DNA from: Halichondria panicea
Taxonomy: Eukaryota > Porifera > Demospongiae > Suberitida > Halichondriidae
Length of the DNA stretch: 64,000 bases
Direction of reading: 5' to 3'
Assembly: GCF_963675165.1 (NCBI RefSeq)
Contig: NC_087391.1
Coordinates: forward strand, 1,197,001-1,261,000
Position 1 is the first letter of the stretch. The number at the start of each line of letters is the position of its first letter. The translations under genes were made by a program, and so were the position numbers. Positions 1 to 11,555 of this stretch are shown here, piece after piece. Below the pieces are notes generated by a model. It searched no databases, was not told the origin of the DNA, and saw only the letters and a program-made list of their open reading frames with translations.

Positions 1-2
1 AG

Positions 3-821
3 CCTCTAACAGTGCTCTACAGTTCCTTGCTATTGGTGCTTTGTATGGACAAAATTGCTGAAGCTATTTATACAGCAACCATTTCACCAGACATGCTTAA
101 ATTTTGCATGTGTGACATTCTATTGAATTTAATTCTCTTTTCTTTCACTGCATTCTCCACTCCTTTTTCTGTACTGATAATCACTTGCCAGAGCTTGCTA
201 CAACTACAAATCATCAGAGGGAAGAAGCAATGGAACAACTACGGAAGGATCATCCCTTGCATCGGAATGAGTGTTCTAGCTGGAATATTCTGGAATGTAG
301 TCATACTTCTTCAGGAAATAATTCTGCCAGCATCATCAAATCCATGCCAGCCATTATGCACACAGAATAGTACGTCACTCGTGGAAGTCGAAAATATAAC
401 CATAGGCATATATTTCGTGTTTACACTGCTTCCCACTTCTATCATTGTCATAGTAACGTCAGTTTGGTCGGTACAGCTATTTAAGAAAATGTCTATCCAG
501 CAAAAAATCCAAGACTACAATACCTTGAACAAAAAACTTCTATTTATGCCCATTTTGATGGTGATTCTAATCGTATGCAATGGAGTAATTGGTTTTTTGA
601 TAGGCGTAGCAATTTCAGAAGTGATAAAGCTAGCGGGAGTGGAAGATTACCTTGGAAACTGGGCATATTTCGTAAACAGGATGTCATTTGGTTTTATCAA
701 CTGTCTACATGGAGTGTCCTATCCAATCACACTGCTCTATTTCAACACCAAGCTAAGAAAAAACTGGAAGAAATATTTTAATAGAAGATCAAACAGAGTG
801 GACTCAGAAACAGTGCAATAA
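3..821 (+). CDS. Single-exon 7TM receptor, 5' end cut by window edge
   Basis: This is the C-terminal ~272 residues of a family member whose start lies before base 1. The first visible codons encode the loop into TM2 (PLTVLYSS). Helices 2 to 7 follow, then the family C-terminus ending SETVQ. The cysteine-rich loop NPCQPLC and the TM7 block HGVSYPITLLYFNT are intact, with no stop or frameshift. The coding sequence and about 280 bp of 3' flank are nearly identical to the gene at 4144-5136, so the two are very recent duplicates. As in its paralogues, no DRY motif follows TM3, and the NPxxY-like site reads SYPITLLY. The role as a G-protein-coupled receptor is inferred from topology; the ligand is unknown. 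Confidence 0.75.
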   Translation, partial: PLTVLYSSLLLVLCMDKIAEAIYTATISPDMLKFCMCDILLNLILFSFTAFSTPFSVLIITCQSLLQLQIIRGKKQWNNYGRIIPCIGMSVLAGIFWNVVILLQEIILPASSNPCQPLCTQNSTSLVEVENITIGIYFVFTLLPTSIIVIVTSVWSVQLFKKMSIQQKIQDYNTLNKKLLFMPILMVILIVCNGVIGFLIGVAISEVIKLAGVEDYLGNWAYFVNRMSFGFINCLHGVSYPITLLYFNTKLRKNWKKYFNRRSNRVDSETVQ

Positions 822-1124
822 AGACATTTTTAATAGTAGTTAAAGATGTATAAACAGCAGATACAGCTAGTCAGGTGTCATATAAAGCTCATGCAGTGAA
901 AGTATCTATGGTGACATGCGCAAGAACCGTATCTAATTAACATAACAATTTCAAAATTCAGTCAATGCTCTAATTATGTAAAGTACGTATTTGTAGAGAA
1001 TGTTAAACATGGTCATTTCAGCTGAATAGGAGTAAACGATGAATGAAAACTATATATACCATACTGAAAATAGCAAGATTGTACAACGAGGAAAATATAA
1101 ATCTCAAATCAAGGGCTCAAGAAA

Positions 1125-2098
1125 ATGGATTCTCTGAACTATATATGCAGTGCCTACAATGGTAGTACCATTCAAGAGTTTCCATACTAGCAACCACTTA
1201 TAGCTATTGAGATTATATCCACTTTGCAGTACTACTCCCATCAATTCTATTCTGGAATCTCACAGTCTTCACAGCCCTGATCAAGAGCAAACTCAGCAAC
1301 AAGCCTCTAACAGTGCTCTACAGTTCCTTGCTATTGGTGCTTTGTGTGGACAAGATCATTCAAACTACCGGTATTGCAACGGCAATTACCATTTCATCAG
1401 ACATGCACAAATTATTTTGCATATGTGTGATTCTGAAGAATTCCATTCTCTTTTTTTTCACAGCATTCTCCACTGCTTTTTCAGTACTGATAATCACTTG
1501 CCAGAGCTTGCTACAGCTACAAATCATCAGAGGGAAGAAATAATGGAACAGCTACGGAAGGAACATCCCTTGCATCGGAGTAAGAATTTTATGGAATGTT
1601 CTGGTATGTATATAGTGATATTCTTCAGGACATCCTTCTGCCAGCGTCATCAAATCCATGTCAGCCGTTATGCATACAGAATGGTACATCAGTGTAGGAA
1701 ACAGAAAACATGTGTCTACACTGATTCCAGTTCTACAATGGTCATAGTGGTCTGTAAAGCTAATTTAATAAAATGTCTATCCAGCAAAAAAATCCAAAAG
1801 CACAATACCCTTGAACAAGAAACTTCTGATTATGCCCATTTTGATGGTGATTCTAATCGTATGCAATGGACTAATTGGTTATCTGATAGGCGTAGCAATT
1901 TCAGAAGTGATAAAGCTAGCAGGAGTTGAAGATTACCTTGGAAACTGGGCCTATTTCGCACGCTGAATGTCATATGGTATTATCAGCTGTCTACATGGAG
2001 TGTCCTATCCAATCACACTGCTCTATTTCAACACCAAACTAAGAAAAAACTGGAAAAAATATTTTACTAACGGAGTGGACCCTGAAACAGTGCAATAA
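1125..2098 (+). pseudogene. 7TM receptor pseudogene (copy B)
   Basis: A full-length relic of the receptor family begins at the family ATG and ends at the family stop (ACAGTGCAATAA). It carries a TAG in place of the conserved Trp of the YWQPL segment, a one-base deletion just after it near 1213, and further frameshifts and small deletions downstream. It pairs with the pseudogene at 5438-6417: both share the TAG, the same altered N-terminus and the same order behind an intact receptor. The pair A+B was therefore duplicated as a module with C+D. Confidence 0.85.
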
Positions 2099-3456
2099 AC
2101 TAATAGTAGTGTATAGTATGTTATAGTTATAACACGGGCACAAGGGATATATTCCATGCAGCCTGAGTGCACGTGTAATAACTAGTTTATATCCCGAGGG
2201 CATAGCAACATAACACTGTCTTAGTAACACAATATAAACTGCACAAAAAGATGACAAAGACAAGTCTAGACACAGCTCCATCTCTTCTCTCTCCTAGACG
2301 CCAGTATATGCAGCGTATAAGATTGGCATGACGACGAATGGCTTGACACAAAATTGTTGAAGTTCCAACGCTGAAACCACTGCAAAACAGCCCCACCCCA
2401 TTTCTGGTGCTGCAAAACAGCCCCACCCCGCTACTGCTGCAAAGAAACAGCCCCACCCCATTTACTGCTGCGAAGAAACAGCCCCACCCCACTTATACTA
2501 CTCATCAGTGTAACTGCTGCTCGAACAGCCCCCTCCACTATCCTCGGCATCACAACCAAGCCAAAGAATTAAGCTCGCCTCTACACTGCTGCAAAACAGC
2601 TCAAGCCCCCTGCAAAAAGAGCCGCTTCTAGTGCTATGGTGAAGCCAGAATTGACTGTGCATCAAGAAGTGGAGGACTAGGTCTAGGAACACAGAATCTT
2701 CACAAAATGAGCCTGGGACGATTTTAAAACCTGCATGGTTGCAAAGAAGAAACTCCAGCAGTGCTGAACATTCCTGCATGCGATTGGCTGGACTTACTTT
2801 GATACTTGTTATTTCTCATGATACAATATTTAATTTAATTATGCCAGAGGGGCGTTTTGTGGTTAGTGCAATAATTATGACTTTGCGGTCAGTGCAATAT
2901 GACTTTCAGCAGTGCATTATGCTGCATATTACACTTGGCAACACGTAGCAACGGGATATAAATATTATTGTAATTCCAAGACCACAATACTTTGAACAAT
3001 AAAAGCGTTTTATGGGGGCACTATAAATAGTGGTCAAGGGCAGCAGAAAGGCCGAGGTACTTGGGGGTTAATGTGTCAGGTGATTGACTGCGCATGTACG
3101 GTTGCCAACCATGTGCAGTATTAGTATCTTGGTAGAGAAGTGGATCTCTGGAAGCAGTTTTTTTCCTCCGCCCTCCTCTCTTTGCCTGTTTCCGGGGGGG
3201 CTGGTTTTTCGGCCTCCCTAGTTTCACACCACGAGCTCGGGCTGGGGGTACAGCGTGCTTGGTTAAGGGGGTTCACCTTTCAGTAATTCATAGGGAGGCG
3301 CAGATTCTAAGGGACCCGCTCGGGGGTGCTCTCCTTAGCCAGGGCACCCATTCCGTTTGGGTGGTGGCTTTCAGACTTATTGTTCAGGGCCTATTTAAAT
3401 TGTTGGTTTATGGTAGGTTGTCACCGTTGCTTCCCTCTGCCCTTTGGTTAGACATT
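2099..3456. other. Intergenic stretch with short C-rich tandem repeat
   Basis: I see no gene here. Positions about 2376-2495 hold roughly four diverged ~30-40 bp units built on 'CTGCAAAACAGCCCCACCCC'. The reading frames across it are low-complexity and share nothing with the neighbouring receptors. Bases 3000-3450 are unremarkable unique-looking sequence ahead of a receptor fragment. Confidence 0.5.
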
Positions 3457-3742
3457 AACTTCTATTTATGCCCGTTTTGATGGTGATTCGAATCGTATGC
3501 ATTGGGCTAATTGGTTATCTGCTAATCATAAGCGTAGTAATTTCAGACTAGCGGGAGTGGAAGATTACCTTGGAAACTGGGCCTACTTCGCATGCAGGAT
3601 GTCAAATACTGTTATCAGCTGTCTACACATAGAGTGTCCTATCCAATCACACTGCTCTGTTTCAACACCAAGCTAAGGAAACAATACCTTACTAGAAAGT
3701 CAAACAGAGTGGACTTAGAAATCATCATGCACAGTGCAATAA
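3457..3742 (+). pseudogene. 7TM receptor 3' fragment
   Basis: The sequence resumes abruptly inside the family at the TM6 coding segment (LLFMPVLMV-like) and runs to the family C-terminus and stop, with internal deletions and frameshifts. Everything upstream of TM6 is missing. It lies between modules A+B and C+D and is probably the remnant of a further copy. Confidence 0.75.
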
Positions 3743-4002
3743 GTATAATGGAAACTAAATAACTGATTGTATGACACGTTTGAACTGCAGACACATGTAG
3801 CTATATATAACCATACAGGTGCCATAAGCTCAGTAAAGCCTATACATACAGTTTTCGATATCTGTATGCCATGCCAGGGTAATTTGAGCAAAACCTTCTA
3901 AGGTTTTGCAATTCTCACGAATAATGCCTTTAGCAAAATTTAATTAATGCTTAAGTACATACTTGTTAAAACAGGAAGTGAACAAGGAGCACAGTCGTGG
4001 TC

Positions 4003-4143
4003 CATTTCAGCTGATTAGGGTTAACGATGAATAGGAGCAAACGACAACTACCGTACTGAAAATAGCTAGAATGTAACGAATCACACGGTTGTATTTAATA
4101 AGAGACAAACGTAAATCGAGAATCAAATCAAGGGCTCAAGAAA
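4003..4143 (+). promoter_or_regulatory. Conserved 5' block upstream of receptor copies
   Basis: A block of ~110-140 bp (core 'CCATTTCAGCTGATTAGG', then 'TACCGTACTGAAAATAGC' and 'GGTTGTATTTAATAAG') lies directly before the ATG here. It recurs before the copies starting at 1125, 5438, 9131, 11556, 13190, 15036 and 18144. Its constant position suggests a shared promoter/5'UTR, but recent duplication alone could also explain it. No TATA box or initiator can be assigned by eye. Confidence 0.5.
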
Positions 4144-5136
4144 ATGGATTCTCAGAACTACAGTGACTACAATGGCAGTGCCATTCAAGAGTTTCCGTAC
4201 TGGCAACCACTCATAGCTATTGACATTATTATCCACTTTGCAGTACTACTCCCATTAACTCTATTCTGGAATCTCACTGTCTTCACAGCCCTGATCAAGA
4301 GCAAACTCGGAAACAAGCCTCTAACAGTGCTCTACAGTTCCTTGTTATTGGTGCTTTGTATGGACAAGATTGCTGAAGCTATTTATACAGCAACCATTTC
4401 ACCAGACATGCTGAAATTTTGCATATGTGACATTCTAAAAAATTCCATTCTCTTTTCTTTCACTGCATTCTCCATTCCTTTTTCTGTACTGATAATCACT
4501 TGCCAGAGCTTCCTACAACTACAAATCATCAAAGGGAAGAAGCAATGGAACAACTACGGAAGGATCATCCCTTGCATCGGAATGAGTGTTCTAGCTGGAA
4601 TATTCTGGAATGTAGTCATACTTCTTCAGCAAATAATTCTGCCAGCATCATCAAATCCATGCCAGCCGTTATGCATACAGAATAGTACGTCACTCATGGA
4701 AGTCGAAAATATAACCATAGGCATATATTTCGTGTTTACACTGCTTCCCACTTCTATCATGGTCATAGTAACGTCAATTTTGTCTGTAAAGCTATTTAAG
4801 AAAATGTCTATCCAGCAAAAAATCCAAGACTACAATACCTTGAACAAAAAACTTCTATTTATGCCCATTTTGATGGTGATTCTAATCGTATGCAATGGAG
4901 TAATTGGTTTTCTGATAGGCGTAGCAATTTCAGAAGTGATAAAGCTAGCGGGAGTGGAAGATTACCTTGGAAACTGGGCCTATTTCGTAAACAGGATGTC
5001 ATTTGGTTTTATTAACTGTCTACATGGAGTGTCCTATCCAATCACACTGCTCTATTTCAACACCAAGCTAAGAAAAAACTGGAAGAAATATTTTAATAGA
5101 AGATCGAACAGAGTGGACTCAGAAACAGTGCAATAA
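4144..5136 (+). CDS. Intact single-exon 7TM receptor (copy C)
   Basis: This 330-residue protein has an uninterrupted frame and a start shared by all paralogues (MDSQNYSDYNGS). The short extracellular N-terminus carries N-glycosylation sites at NYS and NGS. Seven hydrophobic helices lie at about residues 20-48, 56-78, 92-122, 136-160, 185-210, 235-262 and 280-305. The second extracellular loop has the pair NPCQPLC and an NST site. TM3 ends without DRY; TM7 keeps Pro and Tyr in SYPITLLY; a basic tail LRKNWKK follows. The topology fits a rhodopsin-like GPCR, but the family cannot be named from sequence alone. It is intronless, like the rest of the array, and nearly identical to the edge-cut copy at 3-821. 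Confidence 0.88.
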   Translation: MDSQNYSDYNGSAIQEFPYWQPLIAIDIIIHFAVLLPLTLFWNLTVFTALIKSKLGNKPLTVLYSSLLLVLCMDKIAEAIYTATISPDMLKFCICDILKNSILFSFTAFSIPFSVLIITCQSFLQLQIIKGKKQWNNYGRIIPCIGMSVLAGIFWNVVILLQQIILPASSNPCQPLCIQNSTSLMEVENITIGIYFVFTLLPTSIMVIVTSILSVKLFKKMSIQQKIQDYNTLNKKLLFMPILMVILIVCNGVIGFLIGVAISEVIKLAGVEDYLGNWAYFVNRMSFGFINCLHGVSYPITLLYFNTKLRKNWKKYFNRRSNRVDSETVQ

Positions 5137-5437
5137 AGACATTTTTAATAGTAGTTAAAGATGTATAAACAGCAGATACAGCTAGTCAGGTGTCATATAA
5201 AGCTCATGCAGTGAAAGTATCTATGGTGACATGCGCAAGAACCGTATCTAATTAACATAACAATTTCAAAATTCAGTCAATGCTCTAATTATGTAAAGTA
5301 CGCATTTGTAGAGAATGTTAAACATGGTTATTTCAGCTGAATAGGAGTAAACGATGAATGACAACTATATACCATACTGAAAATAGCAAGATTGTATAAC
5401 AAGGAAAATGTAAATATAAAATCAAGGGCTCAAGAAA

Positions 5438-6417
5438 ATGGATTCTCTGAACTATATATGCAGTGCCTACAATGGTAGTACCATTCAAGAGTTTCCATAC
5501 TAGCAACCACTTATAGCTATTGAGATTATATCCACTTTGCAGTTACTCCCATCAATTCTATTCTGGAATCTCACAGTCTTCACAGCCCTGATCAAGAGCA
5601 AACTCAGCAACAAGCCTCTAACAGTGCTCTACAGTTCCTTGCTATTGGTGCTTTGTATGGACAAGATCATTCAAACTACCGGTATTGCAACGGCAATTAC
5701 CATTTCACCAGACATGCACAAATTATTTTGCATATGTGACATTCTGAAGAATTTCATTCTCTTTTTTTTCACAGCATTCTCCACTGCTTTTTCAGTACTG
5801 ATAATCACTTGCCAGAGCTTGCTACAACTACAAATCATCAGAGGGAAAAAACAATGGAACAGCTACGGAAGGATCATCCCTTGCATCGGAGTAAGAATTT
5901 TATGGATTGTTCTGGTATGTATATAGTGATATTCTTCAGGACATCTTTCTGCCAGCGTCATCAAATCCATGTCAGCCGTTATGCATACAGAATGGTACAT
6001 CAGTGTAGGAAACAGAAAACATGTGTCTACACTGATTCCAATTCTACAATGGTCATAGTGGTCTGTAAAGCTAATTTAAGAAAATGTCTATATCCAGCAA
6101 AAAAATCCAAAAGCACAATACCCTTGAACAAGAAACTTCTATTCATGCCCATTTTGATGGTGATTCGTATGCAATGGACTAATTGGTTATCTGATACGTA
6201 GGCGTAGCAATTTCAGAAGGGATAAAGCTAGCAGGAGTGGAAGATTACCTTGGAAACTGGGCCTATATTTCGTATACAGAGGATGTCAATCAACTGTCTA
6301 CATGGAGTGTCCTATCCAATCACACTGCTCTATTTCAACACCAAGCTAAGAAAAAACTGGACGAAATATTTTACTAGAAGATCAAACAGAGTGGACTCAG
6401 AAATTATCACAGTATAA
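5438..6417 (+). pseudogene. 7TM receptor pseudogene (copy D)
   Basis: This is the counterpart of the relic at 1125-2098. It has the same altered start region, the same TAG replacing the Trp of YWQPL, and additional frameshifts, leaving only short open stretches (about 5537-5926 and 5809-6201 in different frames). The 3' end retains the coding sequence for the tail and a stop at 6415-6417. Confidence 0.85.
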
Positions 6418-6867
6418 AAAAGGACATATAGATCTAGTAGTATGATTTATTATATAGATGGAAAAATTATTTGCGTAAATCAGTAAGATGTTTGGACAAC
6501 AGACACAGCTAGTCGCGCATGCATGTGTCACAACGTTTTGTTTGTATCTATTCCATGGTAACATAAGCAAACGAAAAATAAACTATATATAGGTGAGAAT
6601 TGCATGTGTAACTAAAAATTTACGGAAAGGAGTCAACTCCCCCGCAAAATGTTTAACCGGAAACCACACCCACTTAAAGGCAGGTAAATGGCAGTATAAC
6701 TGCTATTTACCTGCTTTTCTTCTTCATCAACAAGACAGTGATAGAGCTCATATTCTATATACTTAGTTGGCTAGTTATCCAGCTATAGCGAGGTGAGTCA
6801 CATGGCATTTGAAGTTTGATATATATAGTGCTGAAGGCAAGGGCCTCCTCTGCCTCATGCTAGTTAC
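6418..6867. other. Intergenic spacer
   Basis: I recognise no gene or repeat boundary in this AT-rich stretch between pseudogene D and the dispersed repeat that begins near 6868. Confidence 0.4.
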
Positions 6868-7216
6868 GCCCATGTGTAGCTAACAAGCAGCTAGCGCTTT
6901 AGTGCAAGGCTAACTCATAAGTTGAATAGGAAGTTTGTGCGAACAGATGATGCTATGAAAGATTTTGAACAGACTGCAACAGCCTTCACTGTGAGTCAAA
7001 CTAGCCATAACTCGAGAATGAATTTAGTTTGCTAATCCATGAATCAAGAATGTGGCTAGAAGCCTATATAGAAGCTGTTAGCATTGCAACCGTTGAACAG
7101 TTACAGCTGGAACAGACAGACACACACGCACGCACACATGCATGCACACATACACGCATGCACACACACAGTCAGCTTTACCGTATCCCTCGTGCGGCTA
7201 CGCATCGAGGCATAAT
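6868..7216 (+). repeat. Dispersed repeat, inverted copy at 34.6-34.9 kb
   Basis: From 'AGCGCTTTAGTGCAAGGC' to 'TGCGGCTACGCATCGAGG' this segment is the reverse complement of 34567-34946, including an internal CA/GT-rich tract. Related pieces occur around 7780-7920, 10620-10800 and 25490-25550. It behaves as a mobile, non-coding element; the class is not clear. Confidence 0.7.
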
Positions 7217-7931
7217 AATAGCTTATTATGTGGAGGTTATCCATGCTGTAAACGCAGTGCTATATATATATATATGGCATCCAGGTGACTATAGACTCAC
7301 ATATTACAAACAGACAGACAAACTAGGGCACTGAAGTGCTAACCCTCGGCTGTTGACATAAATCATAAAGATCTATAGAAACCAGAAAAGTGTTATACAA
7401 TTATATATGATCATCTAAGCAGCAAGTAGCGTACAGGAGCAATTGAAGACTCAGAGGCTGAAACACTTTTGAGATTAGTAGAGCAATGTGCAACTAAAAC
7501 CTTTAGGCATGAATTATGATAAGTGTCAGAAATTCGATCAGAACTGCTTTAACTACATAGACGTAGAACTTGTTGTAGTTGAAAAATACGAAAATGTCCA
7601 CCATACGAAAATAACCCGCTATACGGTAACTATAAGTAATATACTAGTTATAGTATACATGTATAGTTGATTGTAAGATGTATGGAGGTAGCCAGACCTT
7701 TCATGCCGTGGTACATGGTGTGCGCAGTGAGGTATTATATATACGGTAGTGTATTTGTTGCCTGTCTATCTGATCAGTGAAGTTCACTTCTATAGGCTTC
7801 TAGTCAAGATTTTTATTTGTGGATTTGCAAAATAATGCTTCGTTGTCGAGTTATGGCTAATTTTGCATTGCAGATTTTCACCAAAACTTGTCCACAGAGT
7901 GTTGCTGTACTCTACTTAGTTAGTAAATAAT

Positions 7932-8333
7932 GTGACAGGCTCTGGGAAAAAGGACATATTGGAGCAGATATTGGTATTGAGCAATAGCGGACTGCAGTGT
8001 ATAATCTCATAATGATTTTTCTTGGCTTATAGTTATCTACAGTCTTTCTACTACCTCTCTGTAAAATCTGATGCTCTGAATCCAATGCGTTCCACCGAAG
8101 CGCTTTGTCTAAGCAGCCACCATTACCTTACTTTTCCCAATTTAGCAATCTTTAAGTGCTCAATACCGCTATTTCAGAACTTTGAGTTTCCAGCGCGCAT
8201 AACTCAGGCATGAAAATAGGTATATGCAAACTAAGCATATCAATGCATAGGCAATTCTTTGCTCTATCATCTGGTATTTAAATCTCAACAATTGAGCCTG
8301 CTCCAATATGGCCTTTTTCCCAGAGCCTGTCAC
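7932..8333. mobile_element. MITE with ~37-bp terminal inverted repeats
   Basis: The ends are 'GTGACAGGCTCTGGGAAAAA' and its near-exact reverse complement, with inverted repeats covering 7932-7968 and 8297-8333. The paralogous module at about 10770-10800 shows the uninterrupted site (TAGTTAGTTAGCTCTG), so the insertion postdates the module duplication. No transposase frame is present. Confidence 0.8.
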
Positions 8334-9130
8334 AGTTAGTTAGCTCTGCACAAGAATGCTATATATATAGCTGCAGTTGCATGGTAGCTGTGAGAGTGAG
8401 AAAAGAGCTGTAAAGCTGCACTGTTTCATGAGGCAGCCATTAATATATGGACTTTGTGAACTCTTGTCGTCCTTTTTTTTAGCAACAATCATTTTTAGTA
8501 ACAATTATGCATGGTCGATCATTTCTCACATTCCCTGCATGCAATGTATTCAATTGTACACATGCATCATCATAATTATGTGTGCATTTTAAATGGCTAG
8601 ATCTTAGTAGCTTTGTGATACGAATCTTTGTGCCTTCCCAGGCATCAGCATCGCTCACACCGTGCTTTTATTTTTACAGTTGATCGAGTATTAATTTGAT
8701 GATACTGAACATGAGCAAAAATCTTAGACATGACAATGAAAACTAACCACGAGAATATCAAGTGAATGCTTTAATTATCTTTGATTTGTAAGGCTAGATA
8801 GTTACACCCTTTAGCAACTACTCATCATAATTATTACCACTTCACTCTAGTATTGTATTTCTAATTGCACGAAAAACAGAAAATTGTAATACTGTAAAAT
8901 ACTGATAAGTGAAATAAACTATCAGTACCATAACGAAGTTCCATAAGTTCCAACAATCATACACTTTGAGTTAACACGGAGCACAGTCATGCATGGTCCA
9001 TTTCAGCTGATTAGGGTTAAGGATGAATAGGAGCAAACGACAACTACCGTACTGAAAATAGCAAGAATGTAACGAATCACATGGTTGTATTTAATAAGGA
9101 CTAACGTGACGGCGTCAAAAATCAATAAAA

Positions 9131-9232
9131 ATGGATTCTCTGAACTACAGTGACTACAATGGCAGTGCCATGCAAGAGTTTCCGTACTGGCAACCACTCA
9201 TAGCTATTGAGATTATCATCAGAGTACTTTAG
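9131..9232 (+). pseudogene. 7TM receptor 5' fragment (copy E)
   Basis: The family ATG and the first ~28 codons are intact (MDSLNYSDYNGS to the start of TM1). Homology then stops inside TM1 and the frame ends at TAG 9230-9232, giving 33 codons. The rest of the receptor is absent. The conserved 5' block lies at about 8994-9130. Confidence 0.8.
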
Positions 9233-10077
9233 GTAAATAGCTGTGAGCTGGCTATAAATATGGTGTTTAAATGTACTGGTTAAACGGAGTTAATCAGGGA
9301 GACTCCCCATACCCATTGCATAATCCTGCGCATGCGTACCGCTGCATAATAAATAGCCACAGGCACAATTACAGTGCGCTAGTGTGGTTACCGGGGGTGA
9401 CAAACATTACTTTCGCATTCGCTGCAACTCAAGCAAGCACTGAGAAACGCTTCTGTCTTATCTGAATTCACCCACCCATTTTCCCTCGATCCCTTTGTCC
9501 ACCTAATTTAATTTGGGTGTGACCTAGCTAAGCATTTGGACTCACGTTGTTATTATAACTATATTCACACAACTTTGGCATTCCTTATCACAAAAAGACG
9601 TTATTGACCGACTGAGTTGGCTATAATGCTTAACATGCTAGCAGTGTGATTCTCAGTCAGTCAGGGTAGTGTGACGTTTAACTAGCCTCGAGGCTCAGCC
9701 GCTTTAAAATAAGCGTGACTCGAGGCTAGGCTTTTGTGCCTTGCATAATGTTGTATATTTGAGTCTAGTGCTTAGCTTTCCTCCAATATTCTTATATTCT
9801 GTCAAGCTTAGCCCTAGAGGGGCAATCAAGCTAAACCAGAATATTTAACAGGATGTAGACCGTAGATTAAAGGCTATATATAGGCTATAGTCACTTTCAA
9901 TAGTTGTCTTTTAATTGTTGTCAAAGCTTTTCATCGCAATTGTGCGAATCATCAGGACAAAAAATATAGAAATATGTGAGTGACTTTGTAGACAAAAATA
10001 CATGAACACATGACACCCATGCAGACATCTAAACCAGTTATACTGGTATTTTACTATAGGGCTGCCTAGTCAACGTT
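9233..10077. other. Intergenic spacer with a short hairpin
   Basis: I see no gene. Bases 9681-9731 form a near-perfect hairpin (arms CTAGCCTCGAG and CTCGAGGCTAG plus CGCTT/AAGCG). The same 'TAGCCTCGA' ends recur in elements near 31.75 and 33.45 kb. Confidence 0.5.
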
Positions 10078-10241
10078 GACCTTTAGGCAAGAATTATGAT
10101 AGATGTCAGCAGAAATGCTTTAACTACATGCATAGATGTAGAACTTGTTGTAATTGAAAAATATGAAAATGTCCACCATACGAAAATAACCCGCTATACG
10201 GTACGTAACTAAGTAATACTAGTTATAGTATACATGTTACA

Positions 10242-10499
10242 TAGGGTTTCATCTAGTGGGGGGGGGGGGCTGGGGTGAACCCCCCCCCCCAAAATGCTCA
10301 TCTTTCCCCCCCCTCAATTTTTGTATAATAATGACACCATCACATTAGTACTGTCTATGATGTGCAATATGTAACTAGATCTACTGTGATGCACTAGCAT
10401 GTAATATGGGGTGTGGTCAACAAAGGTGGGAGTGGCCAAACATTTGCCGCGTGCGTAAACTTTCCCTCTCAAACTTTTAATCCTAGATTAAACCCTGAT
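10242..10499. mobile_element. Small inverted-repeat element, present in one module only
   Basis: The ends read 'AGGGTTTCATCTAG' and 'CTAGATTAAACCCT', enclosing G-rich and C-rich homopolymer runs that could fold on each other. The sister module at about 7650-7675 has the flanks directly joined, so this is an insertion after the duplication. Confidence 0.65.
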
Positions 10500-11555
10500 G
10501 TATAGTATGATTGTAAGATGTATGGAGGTAGCCAGAACTTTTTATGCCTTGGTACATGGTGTGCGCAGTGAGGTATATACATAATATACGGTAGTGTGTT
10601 TGTGTGCCTGTCTATCTGATCAGTGTAGTTCACTTCTATAGGCTTCTAGTCAAGATTTTTATTCGTGGATTTGCAAAATAATGCTTCGTTGTCGAGTTAT
10701 GGCTAATTTTGCTTACTTAGAATTCCATTGCAGCATTTTCACCAAAACTTGTCCATAGAGTGTTGCTGCACTCTAGTTAGTTAGCTCTGCACAAACTGCT
10801 ATACAGCTGTTGGTATAGCTGCAAGAGTGAGAAAAGAGCTGTAAAGCTGCACTGTTTTGTGAGAGGCAGCCATTAATATATGGACTTTGTAAACTCTTGT
10901 CGTCCTTTTTTTAGCATGAATCATTTTTAGCAAGAATCATGCATGGTCGATCATTTCTCACATTCCCTGCATGCAATGTATTCAATTGCACACATCGTCA
11001 TAATTATGTGTGCATTTAAATGGCTAGATCTTAGTAGCTTCGTGATATGAATTTTTGTGCCTTCCCAGAGGCATCAGCATCGCTCACACGGTGCTTTCAT
11101 TTTTACAGTTGATCAGTATTAATTTGATGATACTGAACATGAGCTCTTAAGAACCTTAGGCTCGAAAATGAAAACTAACCACGAGAATATCAAGTGAATG
11201 CTTTAATTATTGTAGAACTCTTTGATTTGTAAGGCTAGATAGTTAGTTACACCCTTTAGCAACTACTCATCATATAATTACCACTTCACTTTAACCAATT
11301 GTATTTCTAATTGCACGAAAAGTAATACTGTAAAATACTGAAATAAACTATCAGTACCATAACAAAGTTCCATAAGTTCCAACAATCATACACTTTGAGT
11401 TAACAAGGAGCACAGTCCTGGTCCTTTTCAGCTGATTAGGGTTAACGAAGAATAGGAGCAAACGACAACTATCGTACTGAAAATAGCAAAAATGTAACGA
11501 ATCACGTGGTTGTATTTAATAAGGACTAACGTGACGGCGTCAAAAATCAATAAAA

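Larger units (their letters stand above)
7498..9232 (+). repeat. Duplicated module, copy 1 (with receptor fragment E)
   Basis: The module matches 10078-11640 over its length, from 'CTTTAGGCATGAATTATG' to the first ~100 bp of receptor coding sequence. The copies differ by one private insertion each: the 7932-8333 element here and the 10242-10499 element in the partner. Confidence 0.75.

Noticed and set aside
185-370. A ~61-codon overlapping frame starting MPEL(A/P)T repeated in most receptor copies
   Set aside because: It lies in another frame of the receptor coding sequence, and its conservation follows from that of the receptor.
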